Shown: positions 1-9,618, counted from the stretch's first letter. The stretch: DNA of 64,000 bases from Neisseriales bacterium (GCA_016699915.1 CP064990.1:682001-746000); one strand, 5' to 3'. A program made the numbers and translations. Notes: generated by a model from the sequence alone, not told the origin.

Positions 1-831
1 CTCTCCAAAACGCAACAACGCCTTCCTTTTGCGGTTTTGATAAAATTTGACAAATAGCAACATTGCTACGCTCTTTTTGCTTGGTATTTTTTAAATATCC
101 AAGTAAGTTTTTGCCTAATATATCGGTCCATTTTTTGCAAGCGGAACCCGTTTCGCTAAATGTAGGGATGTTGCCGCTTTCAAAAAACCACAAGTATCGC
201 TGTTTTCATATAAATCCGAGAAAACGATCAGTTTACTACCAGCCTTCCAGTAAGTTGCATTCGATGTAACCGTTACTAAAGCCTCCACAATATGAGAACG
301 ACCCGCATCCCACCTTTGTAAGATATCATCAACCGCCTTTTTAACATGACCCAAAGCAACATCCTTCACTCTCTTTTCTTCAGTCGCAGAAAGATCGGTC
401 AAAAGCCAAGTTGTATTGGGAGGAAAGGAGCAATAGCTTGCCACCGGCGTCATCTCTGCAGGTTTTTGGTCAGAAAGTAAATAAATACTCGTTTTTTCAA
501 TTTTCTTACCCCCTGTAATCCATGACCAAAATCCTTGTTCAACAAAAGCTGTTTCCTTAATCAGCCGATATAAATCCTCTATTTTGCCTTCGGGAATTTT
601 GTCAGTTATGTCAACAAAAATAATATTTCTTTTGCCAATATAACTCTCATTTGCTGGGCAAACACAACGAGGTTCCAATTCTCCTTTTTTGCACTCAACA
701 AATGTTGGAGGTTTAAAAAAATAGGCTACGCCAAACAAACATAATGCGAATACAATAGCAAAAAGCATCATACGCTTAGCTAAAACGCTTTCACCTGAGG
801 TTTTTTGAGTAAGCGCCCTGTAATTTTTCAT
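1..831 (-). pseudogene. Frameshifted membrane-anchored protein with a vWA-like segment (runs off the left edge)
   Basis: I do not recognise the family. The frame opened by ATG at 831 gives 238 residues and stops at 115. One hydrophobic segment lies at about residues 21-39, followed by a Cys-containing linker and a predicted alpha/beta region with the strand IIFVDITDKI at about 70-79. That strand resembles the DxSxS-type strand of vWA folds. A later strand reads SKLIVFSDLYE. After DTCGF near position 185 the adjacent frame stays open to base 1 and reads as protein (SGNIPTFSETGSACKKWTD and onward), so one base appears missing at the A6 run 182-187. It lies 1 bp downstream of the 487-residue membrane gene and is probably cotranscribed with it. 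The vWA assignment is inference. The indel could be decay, phase variation or a sequencing error. Confidence 0.6.
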
Positions 832-832
832 T

Positions 833-2296
833 TCAATTCAGAATGTACTCATCTTCTGCATTTGCTTGCGCTACTTTTTTTGAGCCATGTTTTTTATCCT
901 CGGGCATTTTGGGGAAGTTAAGTAAATCAGTTATGTCAGATTTTTGCCACCAAACTTGCAAACTTTTCTTCTGGGAAAGAATTGATTTTTGCAATGTTTG
1001 AGCTTGTTGATGAATACCTTCCTTATTTTTTATAAAGTCTTCTAACTGTGTTTTATAACTTTCCAACTGCGTATTCTCAGATAGGCTTTGTATTTTTTGT
1101 GGGTAGTCATCAGTACCATTGGGCTGATGTGCACTGATGGTAATTTTAAAAATCTCTTGCAGTTGTTGATAAGCAAAATCAACCTGTTTTCGATCTTCTT
1201 CCCAAGCTTTTATTTCTCTTGCAATTTCTGGCAGATTCCCATTAAAGTCATCATAGGTTGACAAAATTCGCATGCCTAAATTATCTAAATCCAGATCCGC
1301 GCGTTGCTTAAGATCGGTACAATACACCCCACGAGCATTTTGCGCTTCCGCTAATCGCTTCGACCATTTATCAAACATTCTGGCGTAATGTCCATAACCG
1401 GGATAGGGATCATCTAATTGATAGCCTTTTTGAAAAGCTGCAATACCCATACTAATACCGATTAAGAACAACACCATGCTTTCTAACCAAAATGCATCAT
1501 TAAATCCTTCGTTCGCACTAATATAGCGATACCTATAAAAGGCAATAATGCCATTAATGATTAAAATTGCTAAGATGGAAAAAATAAGGTACCACGCGCC
1601 ACGCTTGGCTTTTCTTTTATTAATATGGTTTTTAATCCGATATGCAAAACCAAAAACTGTGTTCGATACAATATTCAGTGCAGCTATACCAAAAGCTACA
1701 AATAAAAAAGTTAAAAAATTGATTCCCTGCCTTAAGAAAAAAGCGTTGAATAACGCTTCAGCAATACCAAAAAACACTAACCAGTATAACGCATTCTTTC
1801 GATCAGAGTAAATTGCAGAAACGCTAATACCATTTGCCCCCTTAAATACCTCTAAATCCTTTTTAGTTTCTTGATATTTCTTAACAATGCGATCTACTTC
1901 AGCTTGATTCTGCGCCACCCACGATCTGATTTTACCTTCAAGGTCTTCTGGTGCGGCATGAGACAGCTCACTATATAAACCAGACTTTAACAATGCGGAT
2001 AAATGCTGCAAATCACCAAAATACTGCTTGATAGCGCCAACATGAAATTTGGCGCACTCTGTATCCACCATAATACTATCTGTGCGTAAAGTAGCTTCAT
2101 AGGGATGAATTTGGTTAGGTTTTAGATCATCACCACTTTGAATAGCTTGATAGGCTTTTATTCTTGCCTCATCTTGCTTTTCTTGCAAGCTTAACCAAGC
2201 CAACATTGCTTCAAAACCAATTAACTTGCGCTTTTTTAGACCAAAAAAATGAGCAACCGGCTCCAAAAGTTCATCAATTTCTCCAAATGCCAACAA
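833..2296 (-). CDS. Four-TM membrane protein with long soluble flanks, unknown function
   Basis: Intact 487-residue ORF that I cannot assign to a named family. The first ~165 residues are hydrophilic and mostly helical. Four hydrophobic segments follow at about 169-188, 192-215, 234-254 and 269-288. Directly after TM4 comes the motif DDPYPGYG (about 295-302). The last ~180 residues are charged, Gln/Lys-rich and probably coiled-coil. It is transcribed into the vWA-like gene with a 1-bp gap, and diverges from the one-TM gene at 2386 across a ~90-bp shared promoter region. A four-TM protein beside a one-TM protein with a conserved N-terminal helix loosely recalls MotA/MotB or ExbB/ExbD pairs, but no sequence motif proves this. 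Confidence 0.7.
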   Translation of the reverse strand: MLAFGEIDELLEPVAHFFGLKKRKLIGFEAMLAWLSLQEKQDEARIKAYQAIQSGDDLKPNQIHPYEATLRTDSIMVDTECAKFHVGAIKQYFGDLQHLSALLKSGLYSELSHAAPEDLEGKIRSWVAQNQAEVDRIVKKYQETKKDLEVFKGANGISVSAIYSDRKNALYWLVFFGIAEALFNAFFLRQGINFLTFLFVAFGIAALNIVSNTVFGFAYRIKNHINKRKAKRGAWYLIFSILAILIINGIIAFYRYRYISANEGFNDAFWLESMVLFLIGISMGIAAFQKGYQLDDPYPGYGHYARMFDKWSKRLAEAQNARGVYCTDLKQRADLDLDNLGMRILSTYDDFNGNLPEIAREIKAWEEDRKQVDFAYQQLQEIFKITISAHQPNGTDDYPQKIQSLSENTQLESYKTQLEDFIKNKEGIHQQAQTLQKSILSQKKSLQVWWQKSDITDLLNFPKMPEDKKHGSKKVAQANAEDEYILN

Positions 2297-2385
2297 TTTT
2301 ATGTTTACTATTTTAACATTATTTTGTTAGGATGTGCACCTTTAAAAATTAAAGCTAATCAAAATGACTTTATGTAATTTTGAGC

Positions 2386-2980
2386 ATGAATAGACATAAA
2401 CGAGAAGTTTCAAGGGAAAGGCTCATCGGTATATCCTTTATTGATATTTTGATTCAGGCTATATTTGTTTTGTTTTTGGCGCTTGGGGTTGGGTATATGG
2501 ATCCGATAGAGCGCGAAGAGGCAGAAGAGGCAAAACGAAAGTTACATGATATTTGTCACAGATTTAATAAGGATTCAACCAAACCCTGTTACGATTATCT
2601 AATACAAATAGCAACAAAAGAGGCAAAAGGGCAGAAAGGATCACTACATTTATGTATAGCACCAAAATCCTTTAACAAATCAATTCCCTCTGTGTTTTTT
2701 TAAGGTACATTCTCCTACCCAAATTAGGTTTTTACGTTTCAGTCCTGAATATAAAACTTATTTGTTAAAAAATGGACAAATCCAAAAACTCAAGAAAGCT
2801 CAGGCTATCCGAGCGGGTTTATATCCCATTGACTCTATTGAGTCAACCTTCGGATTTATTAGAGAAGAGAAGTGCTATCACAAGGTAGAGAGAGGATGGG
2901 AAGGTAGATGGGATCCCAGCCAAGTAAGTAAAGGCTTCCAAACTTTATTAAAATTGCAAGAATCTTCTTCTAAAAAATAA
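2386..2980 (+). pseudogene. One-TM protein interrupted by a T7 frameshift, partner of the divergent membrane genes
   Basis: Reading starts at ATG 2386 (or TTG 2380) and gives a short basic N-terminus, one TM helix (FIDILIQAIFVLFLALGVGY) ending in MDP, then a helical region with two Cys. It stops at 2701-2703, directly after seven T (2695-2701). Removing one T joins SVFF to KVHSPTQIRFLRFSPEYK and on to the stop at 2980, a product of about 197 residues. The downstream part has protein-like composition (IRAGLYPIDSIESTFGFIRE). The N-terminal TM followed by a periplasmic domain is MotB/ExbD/TolR-like in layout only. It is probably a damaged member of the same three-gene module, or a product made by slippage on the T run. 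Confidence 0.6.
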
Positions 2981-2994
2981 ACTCACCTTGAGCC

Positions 2995-4434
2995 TTACGA
3001 TCTAATTCGGTACATACCAACCCAATAGATTGTTGACGAAATCAATAAACCAACAAACCATGCATAAGTGTAAATGTTGTTAAAAATGCTTGGAATATTT
3101 GTGAAACTTGCTGGAAAAGCTGCCCCTAAAAATCCAGGAATATTGGGTAGCACACCCAATATAAAAGCTAGTAACGCTATCTTGTTCCATCCATTCCCAT
3201 AGTGGTAAATGCCTTTGAGTTGATAAAGCGCTTCAACATTCAGTTTTGTGCGGCGAATTAAAAAATAATCCACAATCAAAATTCCGGTAATAGGTCCTAA
3301 TAAGGAAGAGTAGCCGATTAACCACGTAAAAATATAGCCATCTGTTGTCTCAATCACTTTCCAAGGCATCATTAAAATAGCTAAAGCTGCGGTTATATAG
3401 CCGCCCACCTTGTAAGAAATCTTCTGTGGATACAATGCTGAAAAGTCGTAACTAGGTCCCACCATATTAGCTGCCAAATTCACGCTGATAGTATCAACCA
3501 ATAACACAATTAAAGCCACCAATACCGCAATGCCCGTCATACGACCAGCAAGCGTAATCGGATCCCATAATGCTTCGCCATAAATCACAATCGTTGCCGA
3601 AGTCACTAAAACCGCAAGTAAAGACAACATGGCCATGGGAATTGGCAAACCAACCATTTGGCCAATCACTTGTTCGCGCTGATTTTTGGTAAATCGCGTA
3701 AAGTCAGCAATACTTAAGGCTAATGCCGCCCAAAACCCGACCATCGCCGTTAAAGAAGGCCAAAAAACTTGCCAAAACTGCCCAGCTTTAGCGCCTCCCG
3801 CTTCAAACTGAGAAGGTTGATCCAAAATAGGGCCTAGTCCTCCGGCTTGATGGTATACCCATCCCAATAACACAAAACAGATCACAATCTTAATGGGAGC
3901 AGTATAAGTTTCAAGTTTGCGTATCGAATCAATCCCATGCACAATAAACCACAATTGCAAGAACCAAAAGGCCATAAAACAGACCAATTGGGCAAAATTG
4001 ATGCCCAAAAATGGCAAAATAGCACCCCCTATGGGTACGCCGAGAATCAAACTACCAAGCGTGTAAATCATTTGACCACCAATCCACGTATCAATGCCAT
4101 ACCACCCACAAGCAACCAGGGCACGCAAAAAGGCGGGTAATTTAGCGCCCAAAGTACCAAAAGATGAGCGCATCAATACTGCGCAAGGTATCCCATATTT
4201 GACACCCGCATGGCCAATTAAGAGCATCGGGATTAACACAATGACATTGCCTAAGAAGATCGTTGCAACAGCCTGCTTCCATGACATCCCATTCATGATC
4301 AGGCTGCCTGATAACATGTAAGCGGTGATACACATCACCATCCCAATCCATAAGGCTGCAAAATGATACCAGGCCCAAGTACGCGCTTGCACGGAAGTTG
4401 GCATCAAATCAGGGTTCGATAAATGAGCATCCAT
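2995..4434 (-). CDS. NCS1-family nucleobase/allantoin permease
   Basis: Inner-membrane cation symporter of the nucleobase:cation symporter-1 family (CodB, Mhp1, PucI relatives), which import cytosine, uracil, allantoin or hydantoins. From ATG 4434 it is 479 residues, close to the family norm, with about 12 hydrophobic segments. The family's conserved early part is visible: SGSLIMNGMSWKQAV, then GIPCAVLMRSSFG and CGWYGIDTWIGG. A TTG eight codons upstream (4458) also opens the frame, but ATG is preferred. Substrate cannot be read from the sequence. Uracil or cytosine would fit with the uracil phosphoribosyltransferase 2 kb away, which would trap imported uracil as UMP. Confidence 0.85.
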   Translation of the reverse strand: MDAHLSNPDLMPTSVQARTWAWYHFAALWIGMVMCITAYMLSGSLIMNGMSWKQAVATIFLGNVIVLIPMLLIGHAGVKYGIPCAVLMRSSFGTLGAKLPAFLRALVACGWYGIDTWIGGQMIYTLGSLILGVPIGGAILPFLGINFAQLVCFMAFWFLQLWFIVHGIDSIRKLETYTAPIKIVICFVLLGWVYHQAGGLGPILDQPSQFEAGGAKAGQFWQVFWPSLTAMVGFWAALALSIADFTRFTKNQREQVIGQMVGLPIPMAMLSLLAVLVTSATIVIYGEALWDPITLAGRMTGIAVLVALIVLLVDTISVNLAANMVGPSYDFSALYPQKISYKVGGYITAALAILMMPWKVIETTDGYIFTWLIGYSSLLGPITGILIVDYFLIRRTKLNVEALYQLKGIYHYGNGWNKIALLAFILGVLPNIPGFLGAAFPASFTNIPSIFNNIYTYAWFVGLLISSTIYWVGMYRIRS

Positions 4435-4608
4435 CGTTATATTTTCAAGTTGATCCAAAGCGGATTATTGTACAATTAATGTTGGCTCTACTTTAAAAAA
4501 AGTAGCACTTAGCAACAAAAAGCAGTCATCTTGACACGCTTTCTTTATAATAGCGCCTGCTTGTTAATGTTTTCATACTTTAATGGTCGATTGCATTAGG
4601 CATAACCT

Positions 4609-5892
4609 ATGAATACGTTCTCTTTTTTTCGATCTTCTTTATTCTTATCCATCAACCGGTATATCGGTAAAATTGGTGGTGTGGCTATGATCATGATCCT
4701 AGGCCACTATGACACAAATGTTGTGGCGGCTTTTTCCCTGCTATTGGCTGGCATCTCCATTTTTTTTATGGCTGCTATAGCGGGTCAAATGGGTTTGCAA
4801 TCAGAATTTGCAAGGCTCAAAGCGCAGAATAAAGATAGTGCAGGATTACTGGCTGGCTCGATCATGCTATTTGGTGGATTAGCGGGTATTTTATATCTTG
4901 CTATCTCGGTCATGGGAGCTGATTACTTTATTAGGGGGAAAGATCCCATTTTTGAGAGTGCTCGCCAGAGTTTTGGGCTACTAACTATCTCCATTCCGCT
5001 TTTAGCACTCAACAATATCTGTGCCATGTTTTTAGAGGGTAATGGCCGTGCTGCTGTTGTATCCATCGTACGTATTGGACAAGTATTTTGTGGTATTACT
5101 ATCGTAGTTAGCATCGCTTTACTAATAGGGTTGAGCCTATTTAAAGTGATTAGCGTCTATGTTATTTTAGATGCAACCGCATTATGTGTATTGGGACTAT
5201 ACATTCACAAAAAACAACTGGTTTCTTTTCTTGATTTGTCATTCAACAATATTAAACAAGTTTTTCGACCCTTTACGATCGGGGCACCTGCTGCACTTTG
5301 CCAAGCTGCTACGTCTTTTGCCACTTTTCAATTAACAAGTCTTGTAACGGGATTAGGAGTACCTGCTGCAATCGCTTTATCAACCATCATATCGTTAACA
5401 CTTTTGCTACAAATTCCGATTATTGGGGTTAGTCAACAGGTCGGCTTAGAGGTAGCCAAACAACATAGTCTTAAACAGCCTATTTGGGCTAGCACGAAAA
5501 AAGGCTCTATGACGATTTTGATCATTCTGAGCATCGGGATATTAGCTATCTTTTTGAATCGCTCAACACTCGGTTTGATGGTAGCTAATGACGCTACGAC
5601 CCAAATGGTTTTTGTAGAATCGATTGGTAGCGTCATTTTATACATGATTGCTAGCATCGCATCGCTTTATCTATTGAACTTGCTTCGTTCCTGTGGAGAC
5701 TATGTGATTCCACAGGTTATTGCTACACTCTGCGGTGCGTTGGGATTTGCCGCATGGGTCATTTGGGTCAGGCAACCTATCTCTTTTGTAGAAAGCATCA
5801 ATACCTATATTGTATTTAGTATTTTATCAAGCCTAATGCTACTGGGCAGACTGCTCTACCTGAATACTAAGGTAAAAAATAGTCATGCCTAA
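4609..5892 (+). CDS. MATE-family-like efflux transporter
   Basis: 427-residue polytopic membrane protein with about 12 hydrophobic segments and the internal pseudo-repeat pattern of MATE (NorM/DinF-like) exporters. These use Na+ or H+ gradients to export cationic drugs or metabolites. Supporting segments include SINRYIGKIGGVAMIMILGH at the start, LALNNICAMFLEGNGRAAVV in the fifth helix region and GVPAAIALSTIISLTLLLQI in the second half. It stands alone on the plus strand, about 175 bp from the divergent NCS1 permease. Its stop overlaps by 4 bp the end of the convergent restriction-helicase relic. The exact subfamily is uncertain. Confidence 0.75.
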   Translation: MNTFSFFRSSLFLSINRYIGKIGGVAMIMILGHYDTNVVAAFSLLLAGISIFFMAAIAGQMGLQSEFARLKAQNKDSAGLLAGSIMLFGGLAGILYLAISVMGADYFIRGKDPIFESARQSFGLLTISIPLLALNNICAMFLEGNGRAAVVSIVRIGQVFCGITIVVSIALLIGLSLFKVISVYVILDATALCVLGLYIHKKQLVSFLDLSFNNIKQVFRPFTIGAPAALCQAATSFATFQLTSLVTGLGVPAAIALSTIISLTLLLQIPIIGVSQQVGLEVAKQHSLKQPIWASTKKGSMTILIILSIGILAIFLNRSTLGLMVANDATTQMVFVESIGSVILYMIASIASLYLLNLLRSCGDYVIPQVIATLCGALGFAAWVIWVRQPISFVESINTYIVFSILSSLMLLGRLLYLNTKVKNSHA

Positions 5893-6328
5893 ACATCGTC
5901 CAGCACTAATTTGGGTAAACCTTTCACAATTTTCAGGGAATACAAACTGACGGTAATAACACGCAAGAAAAGCTTTAATGGATAAGCAGCATCCTTCATT
6001 TTTTCCGTTGCCCAGCAGTTTGCATCATTAAGAAGGGTGCTTTCCTTGTGTACGCTCATACCTTGACGCTCCATAACCCATTCTAAAGCTGACTTACCGT
6101 TAACCACATAGCGGTAAACATCTAAGGGAATCTTACGTGTTGTTAACCATTCGTTATAAACGACACGGTTTTGCCAAGGCTTTTCCAGCTTCTATAAAAG
6201 CATTAAAATCCGTATAGATTCTGACGCAAGGAATATGTAGCAATACTTTGGTAAGATTATTGGTGTAGCTTGTTTTATAGGCTTCAGAATATTAAGACAC
6301 CATAAACATGGTATAAAGATATTTTCTT
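5889..6328 (-). pseudogene. Relic of the C-terminal part of a type III/ISP-like restriction helicase
   Basis: The last ~72 codons are one open frame (VNGKSALEWVMERQ, DANCWATEKM, YPLKLFLRVITVSL). Reading upstream through at least two frameshifts recovers IPLDVYRYVVNGKSA, KPWQNRVVYNEW, RIYTDFNAFIEAGKALA, SEAYKTSYTNNLTKVLLHIP and KKISLYHVYGVL. This order matches the extreme C-terminus of large predicted DEAD/DEAH restriction helicases (type III/ISP-like), where YGxLHSxEYR, IP and YVVNGKSALEWV are typical. The helicase, nuclease and methylase parts are absent from the window. It is a dead remnant of a restriction system that normally exceeds 900 residues. Confidence 0.8.
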
Positions 6329-6434
6329 TGGTAAGAGTTTGGTTAGGATATGCAGGTAGCGGCTTGCTTAAATAGCATGAATCTTGCCATCAGTCTCCTT
6401 TGTAACAAGACTAACCATTTTTGTCAACATACTA

Positions 6435-7079
6435 CTACTCTACTTGTTTGGTACCAAATATCTTATCGCCCGCATCTCCCAAACCTGGAATAATGTAACC
6501 ATTCTCATTAAGATGGCTATCTAAGGCAGCGGTAAAAATTTCTACATCCGGATGCCGTTTATTCACTAATGCTACGCCTTCTGGCGCTGAAACCATCGTT
6601 ACCGCTCGAACATGTTGACAGCCTTTTGTTTTAAGTAAATCAATGGTTGCACACATTGACCCACCTGTTGCTAGCATCGGATCAATGATCAGCGCTAAAC
6701 GCTGATTAAGCGAACCGACAAACTTATCAAAATAAGGAACTGGCTCTAAAGTTGCTTCATTGCGATAAAGCCCCATCACACTGATCTTAGCCGAAGGAAT
6801 CATATCAATAACCCCATCGAGCATACCTAATCCTGCCCGTAAAATAGGTACCACATTGATTTTTTTACCCTTGATGCGAAATACATCAACTGACCCACAC
6901 CACCCTTCAATACTCGTTAACTCAAGATCTAAATCACGGGTTGCTTCGTAGGTTAACAATCTTGCCAATTCTTTGGTCAATAGTCGAAATTGTGATGTAC
7001 TGATATCACGCGCTCTCATTAAACCTAACTTATGTTGCACCAAGGGATGTTTGACAATGTGAACCCCTAGTTTCGTCAT
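6435..7079 (-). CDS. upp: Uracil phosphoribosyltransferase
   Basis: Cytoplasmic pyrimidine-salvage enzyme converting uracil + PRPP to UMP + PPi. The start chosen is ATG 7079, preceded by AAGGAG at the right spacing, giving 214 residues (family about 208-215). The longer reading from 7121 adds 14 residues of no family character. The PRPP-binding loop [11 protein letters not shown] lies at about 131-141, the flexible-loop region [13 protein letters not shown] upstream of it, and the uracil-binding C-terminal motif [15 protein letters not shown] at about 195-209. All are intact. It is monocistronic, and functionally linked to the NCS1 permease upstream in the window. Confidence 0.96.
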   Translation of the reverse strand: MTKLGVHIVKHPLVQHKLGLMRARDISTSQFRLLTKELARLLTYEATRDLDLELTSIEGWCGSVDVFRIKGKKINVVPILRAGLGMLDGVIDMIPSAKISVMGLYRNEATLEPVPYFDKFVGSLNQRLALIIDPMLATGGSMCATIDLLKTKGCQHVRAVTMVSAPEGVALVNKRHPDVEIFTAALDSHLNENGYIIPGLGDAGDKIFGTKQVE

Positions 7080-7084
7080 GGGCA

Positions 7085-7090
7085 CTCCTT
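7085..7090 (-). promoter_or_regulatory. Ribosome binding site setting the upp start
   Basis: AAGGAG on the minus strand, six bases upstream of ATG 7079. It decides between the internal start and the longer frame beginning at 7121. Confidence 0.7.
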
Positions 7091-7296
7091 CAAAACAATT
7101 GGCAAGATTAAGATGCTTCATTTTACTCTCTAGACTTTAATTTTAGGGTAAAAATTCCTATTTTTAGAAGAATAGCATCCTGTTTTAAAGGGTAAGCACA
7201 TTCAATACATACATTTCAACTAATTCTCCTAACCACATCAAACATGTTACAATTTTGGCTGATCAAATCAGGTAGGATCAGACTAGGATATGAGAT

Positions 7297-8724
7297 ATGA
7301 AAAAATATTGTTGGCTTGCTGCATTAGTCATCGCGAGTAGTTTGCCAGTTTTATCTTGTGCCGACGATGCTCCGCTTCTCCCAAAGTCTCACTCTGAATC
7401 ACTGCCTTCTTTTTTTGATTTTTGGGATTACGATATCACCGTTGAAGCTGGCATTGAAAAAACACTCTCCAAAGACGAATCTTTCAACCTATCTCACCCA
7501 ATACTGATAGGTAATTTTGACCTAGAAGTAAAGGGAGTTTTTCCGGTTGCGCCAACCACTTCAAAGACGAGCTTATTATGGGGAACCCATATGCGCTTGT
7601 CGCCACAGCACTTAGCCATTAAAGATGTTTACGCGGGTGTAGGTTTTCAGTTTGGGCAGTTAAAGTATGGTTTATTGACAACACTACCTGAGAACCCTCT
7701 TGCTGATTACTGGAAGGGAGAAGGCGCTAATAATATCGCTATTTATAATAATTTTGACACACTACTAAAAAATGCTTATCGTTTTCAATCCACTCCGTTA
7801 AACGGCTTTTCTTTTCATCTCATTCGAGGAACCAGCGGTTATATCACGGGTGCAACCAACAAACCCGATATTACCTTTACCATTTCTGACATTCCTGTCA
7901 CAGGTTATGGATTCCAGTTTCAAGATAAAGGTTTAACGATGGGCTACACTACTTTTACAAAAGAAGGCGATGCACAAACAACTGTCGCACCGCGAGGAAC
8001 CTATATTTTGACAACACCCTCAACGCCTTCCCCTGGTGGATTTCCAGATATGCCAGGATTTGGTAGAAATGAGCGATCTACATCACCATCCACCTCAACT
8101 CAGTCTTCTGCTGATACATCGAATAAAGATATTTATATACAACGGCAGATTAAAATTGGCTATGACCAACACCCGCTATGGTGGCAATTAGGCTACCAAC
8201 AAAAACAAAGTCGGGAAGGCTGGGGAGATGTCTCATCGGTCATGCCCGTTACACCGAGTCAAAAAGCAATCGACGTCATTAAAGAAGATATTGGTTTGCT
8301 CAATGAAATACTCCAAAATCCGGACATTAAATTCACTTGGCCTTGGTTTAAAACACATGAAATTTTAGCAGGGATAGGTTATACCTTTGGCCAATTCCGA
8401 CCTAAGGCCATGGTGGTTTTTGGTACCATTGACAAGAGCAGTCGTCGTAATATCTGTATTGATGTATCGCAATGCGATGACTCGATCTGTCAAGTCGCAG
8501 AACAACGTTATGGTCAAATCATTGAACGAGAAGTTCCCATGTCCGACTATCGACAATATATCTTAGGCATAGATTATCTTGTCAATACGCACACCACTTT
8601 GGGTGTCTCTTGTGGAAAAATAAATTGGCTTAACCATGACTATGGGAGTGATGAAACCCTCCAAGAACTGGGTGCTTGGCAAAATAAACAAAGTTTTGGG
8701 TTACATATTAGTCATCGGTTCTAA
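7297..8724 (+). CDS. Porin-like outer-membrane beta-barrel protein
   Basis: 475-residue exported protein. A clear Sec signal peptide occupies residues 1-22 (MKKYCWLAALVIASSLPVLS, then CADD). The mature part alternates polar and aromatic residues as in beta-barrels, and the protein ends in LHISHRF. A terminal Phe is the usual BAM recognition signature, and an HRF-type end is common in betaproteobacterial porins. A low-complexity Ser/Thr/Pro stretch around residues 245-275 probably forms an extracellular loop. The Cys-rich patch CIDVSQCDDSICQ at about 386-398 is unusual for a porin and may form loop disulfides. There is no close family call. It probably forms a diffusion channel. Confidence 0.65.
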   Translation: MKKYCWLAALVIASSLPVLSCADDAPLLPKSHSESLPSFFDFWDYDITVEAGIEKTLSKDESFNLSHPILIGNFDLEVKGVFPVAPTTSKTSLLWGTHMRLSPQHLAIKDVYAGVGFQFGQLKYGLLTTLPENPLADYWKGEGANNIAIYNNFDTLLKNAYRFQSTPLNGFSFHLIRGTSGYITGATNKPDITFTISDIPVTGYGFQFQDKGLTMGYTTFTKEGDAQTTVAPRGTYILTTPSTPSPGGFPDMPGFGRNERSTSPSTSTQSSADTSNKDIYIQRQIKIGYDQHPLWWQLGYQQKQSREGWGDVSSVMPVTPSQKAIDVIKEDIGLLNEILQNPDIKFTWPWFKTHEILAGIGYTFGQFRPKAMVVFGTIDKSSRRNICIDVSQCDDSICQVAEQRYGQIIEREVPMSDYRQYILGIDYLVNTHTTLGVSCGKINWLNHDYGSDETLQELGAWQNKQSFGLHISHRF

Positions 8725-8952
8725 AAAAATAGCTTGTGACCTGTCTATCACCTCTAACGTACCTTTCAAAAATAAGGTGTGTTATCGCGTTGTATGACCT
8801 GTTAGTAATGGTAATCCAACCAGCGAAAAGGTCATCGGCACAACAGGTAAATCTCGCAGACCTAAAAGCAAAAACGCTTGATTTAATTTGATCGTTTATT
8901 CTAAAAAGTTATATTGCCCTCTAGCCTATCATCGCCACATTACTGAACCAAT

Positions 8953-9618
8953 ATGCCCACTTCACAATTAATTTTTAATCTCAATTTGCCTAGTCACTAT
9001 GACTTTAATCATTTTATTGTCGGAGACAATCATGAAGCACTGGCCATGCTTGCCTCAAAGAACACGGAACGATTCATTGCATTATGGGGCTATTCAGGCG
9101 CTGGTAAAACGCACCTACTTAAAGCTTGGATTCAGCAAGCAACAATACAAAAACTACCTGCTCTTTATATTGATGCGCGACACACAAAACTTACACATGC
9201 CATAAAACACGCGAACCAGCTTGCTGTTGATCATATCGAAGCACTCGATACAGAATCGCAAACTACGCTATTTGCGATATATAACGCTTTTCGTACAACA
9301 CCGTCTGCTCGCTTATTGATCGCATCAAATTGTCCTCCCTCACAATTAGTGCTGCGCGATGATTTGCGATCGCGTATCAGTGCAGGGTTAGTCTATGAAA
9401 TTCACGCACTCAGCGATGAACACAAATTCATCGCGCTACGCACTTATGCTCAGGCGAAACAAATTAATATACCGGATAACATATTGCGATACTTGCTGCA
9501 TCACTTCCAGCGCAACCTTTCCGCTTTAACTTTGCTTATAGATACACTGGATCGTGAAGCGTTATCCCATCATCATCCCATTACCTTGCCATTTTTAAAA
9601 TCCATTTTATCTATTTAG
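8953..9618 (+). CDS. hda: DnaA-homologue replication regulator Hda
   Basis: 221-residue AAA+ protein of the DnaA/Hda family, lacking the DNA-binding domain IV of DnaA. The Walker A motif GYSGAGKTHLLKAW is at about residues 46-59, followed by the sensor region LLIASNCPP and the arginine-containing DLRSRISAGLVYEI. In gammaproteobacteria and betaproteobacteria Hda works with the sliding clamp to promote DnaA-ATP hydrolysis (RIDA), preventing over-initiation. The N-terminus QLIFNLNLPSHYDFNHF fits the usual clamp-binding start (QL.F/L). The preceding 228 bp contain no gene I can support. Confidence 0.88.
   Translation: MPTSQLIFNLNLPSHYDFNHFIVGDNHEALAMLASKNTERFIALWGYSGAGKTHLLKAWIQQATIQKLPALYIDARHTKLTHAIKHANQLAVDHIEALDTESQTTLFAIYNAFRTTPSARLLIASNCPPSQLVLRDDLRSRISAGLVYEIHALSDEHKFIALRTYAQAKQINIPDNILRYLLHHFQRNLSALTLLIDTLDREALSHHHPITLPFLKSILSI

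Noticed and set aside
7080..7121. Longer N-terminus for upp
   Set aside because: The family starts at MTKLGVHIV, which has its own strong AAGGAG; the 14 added residues have no support.
8785..8900. Minus-strand 34-residue hydrophobic frame between the porin and hda
   Set aside because: Reads LNQAFLLLGLRDLPVVPM and looks vaguely coding, but it is too short and matches no family I can name.
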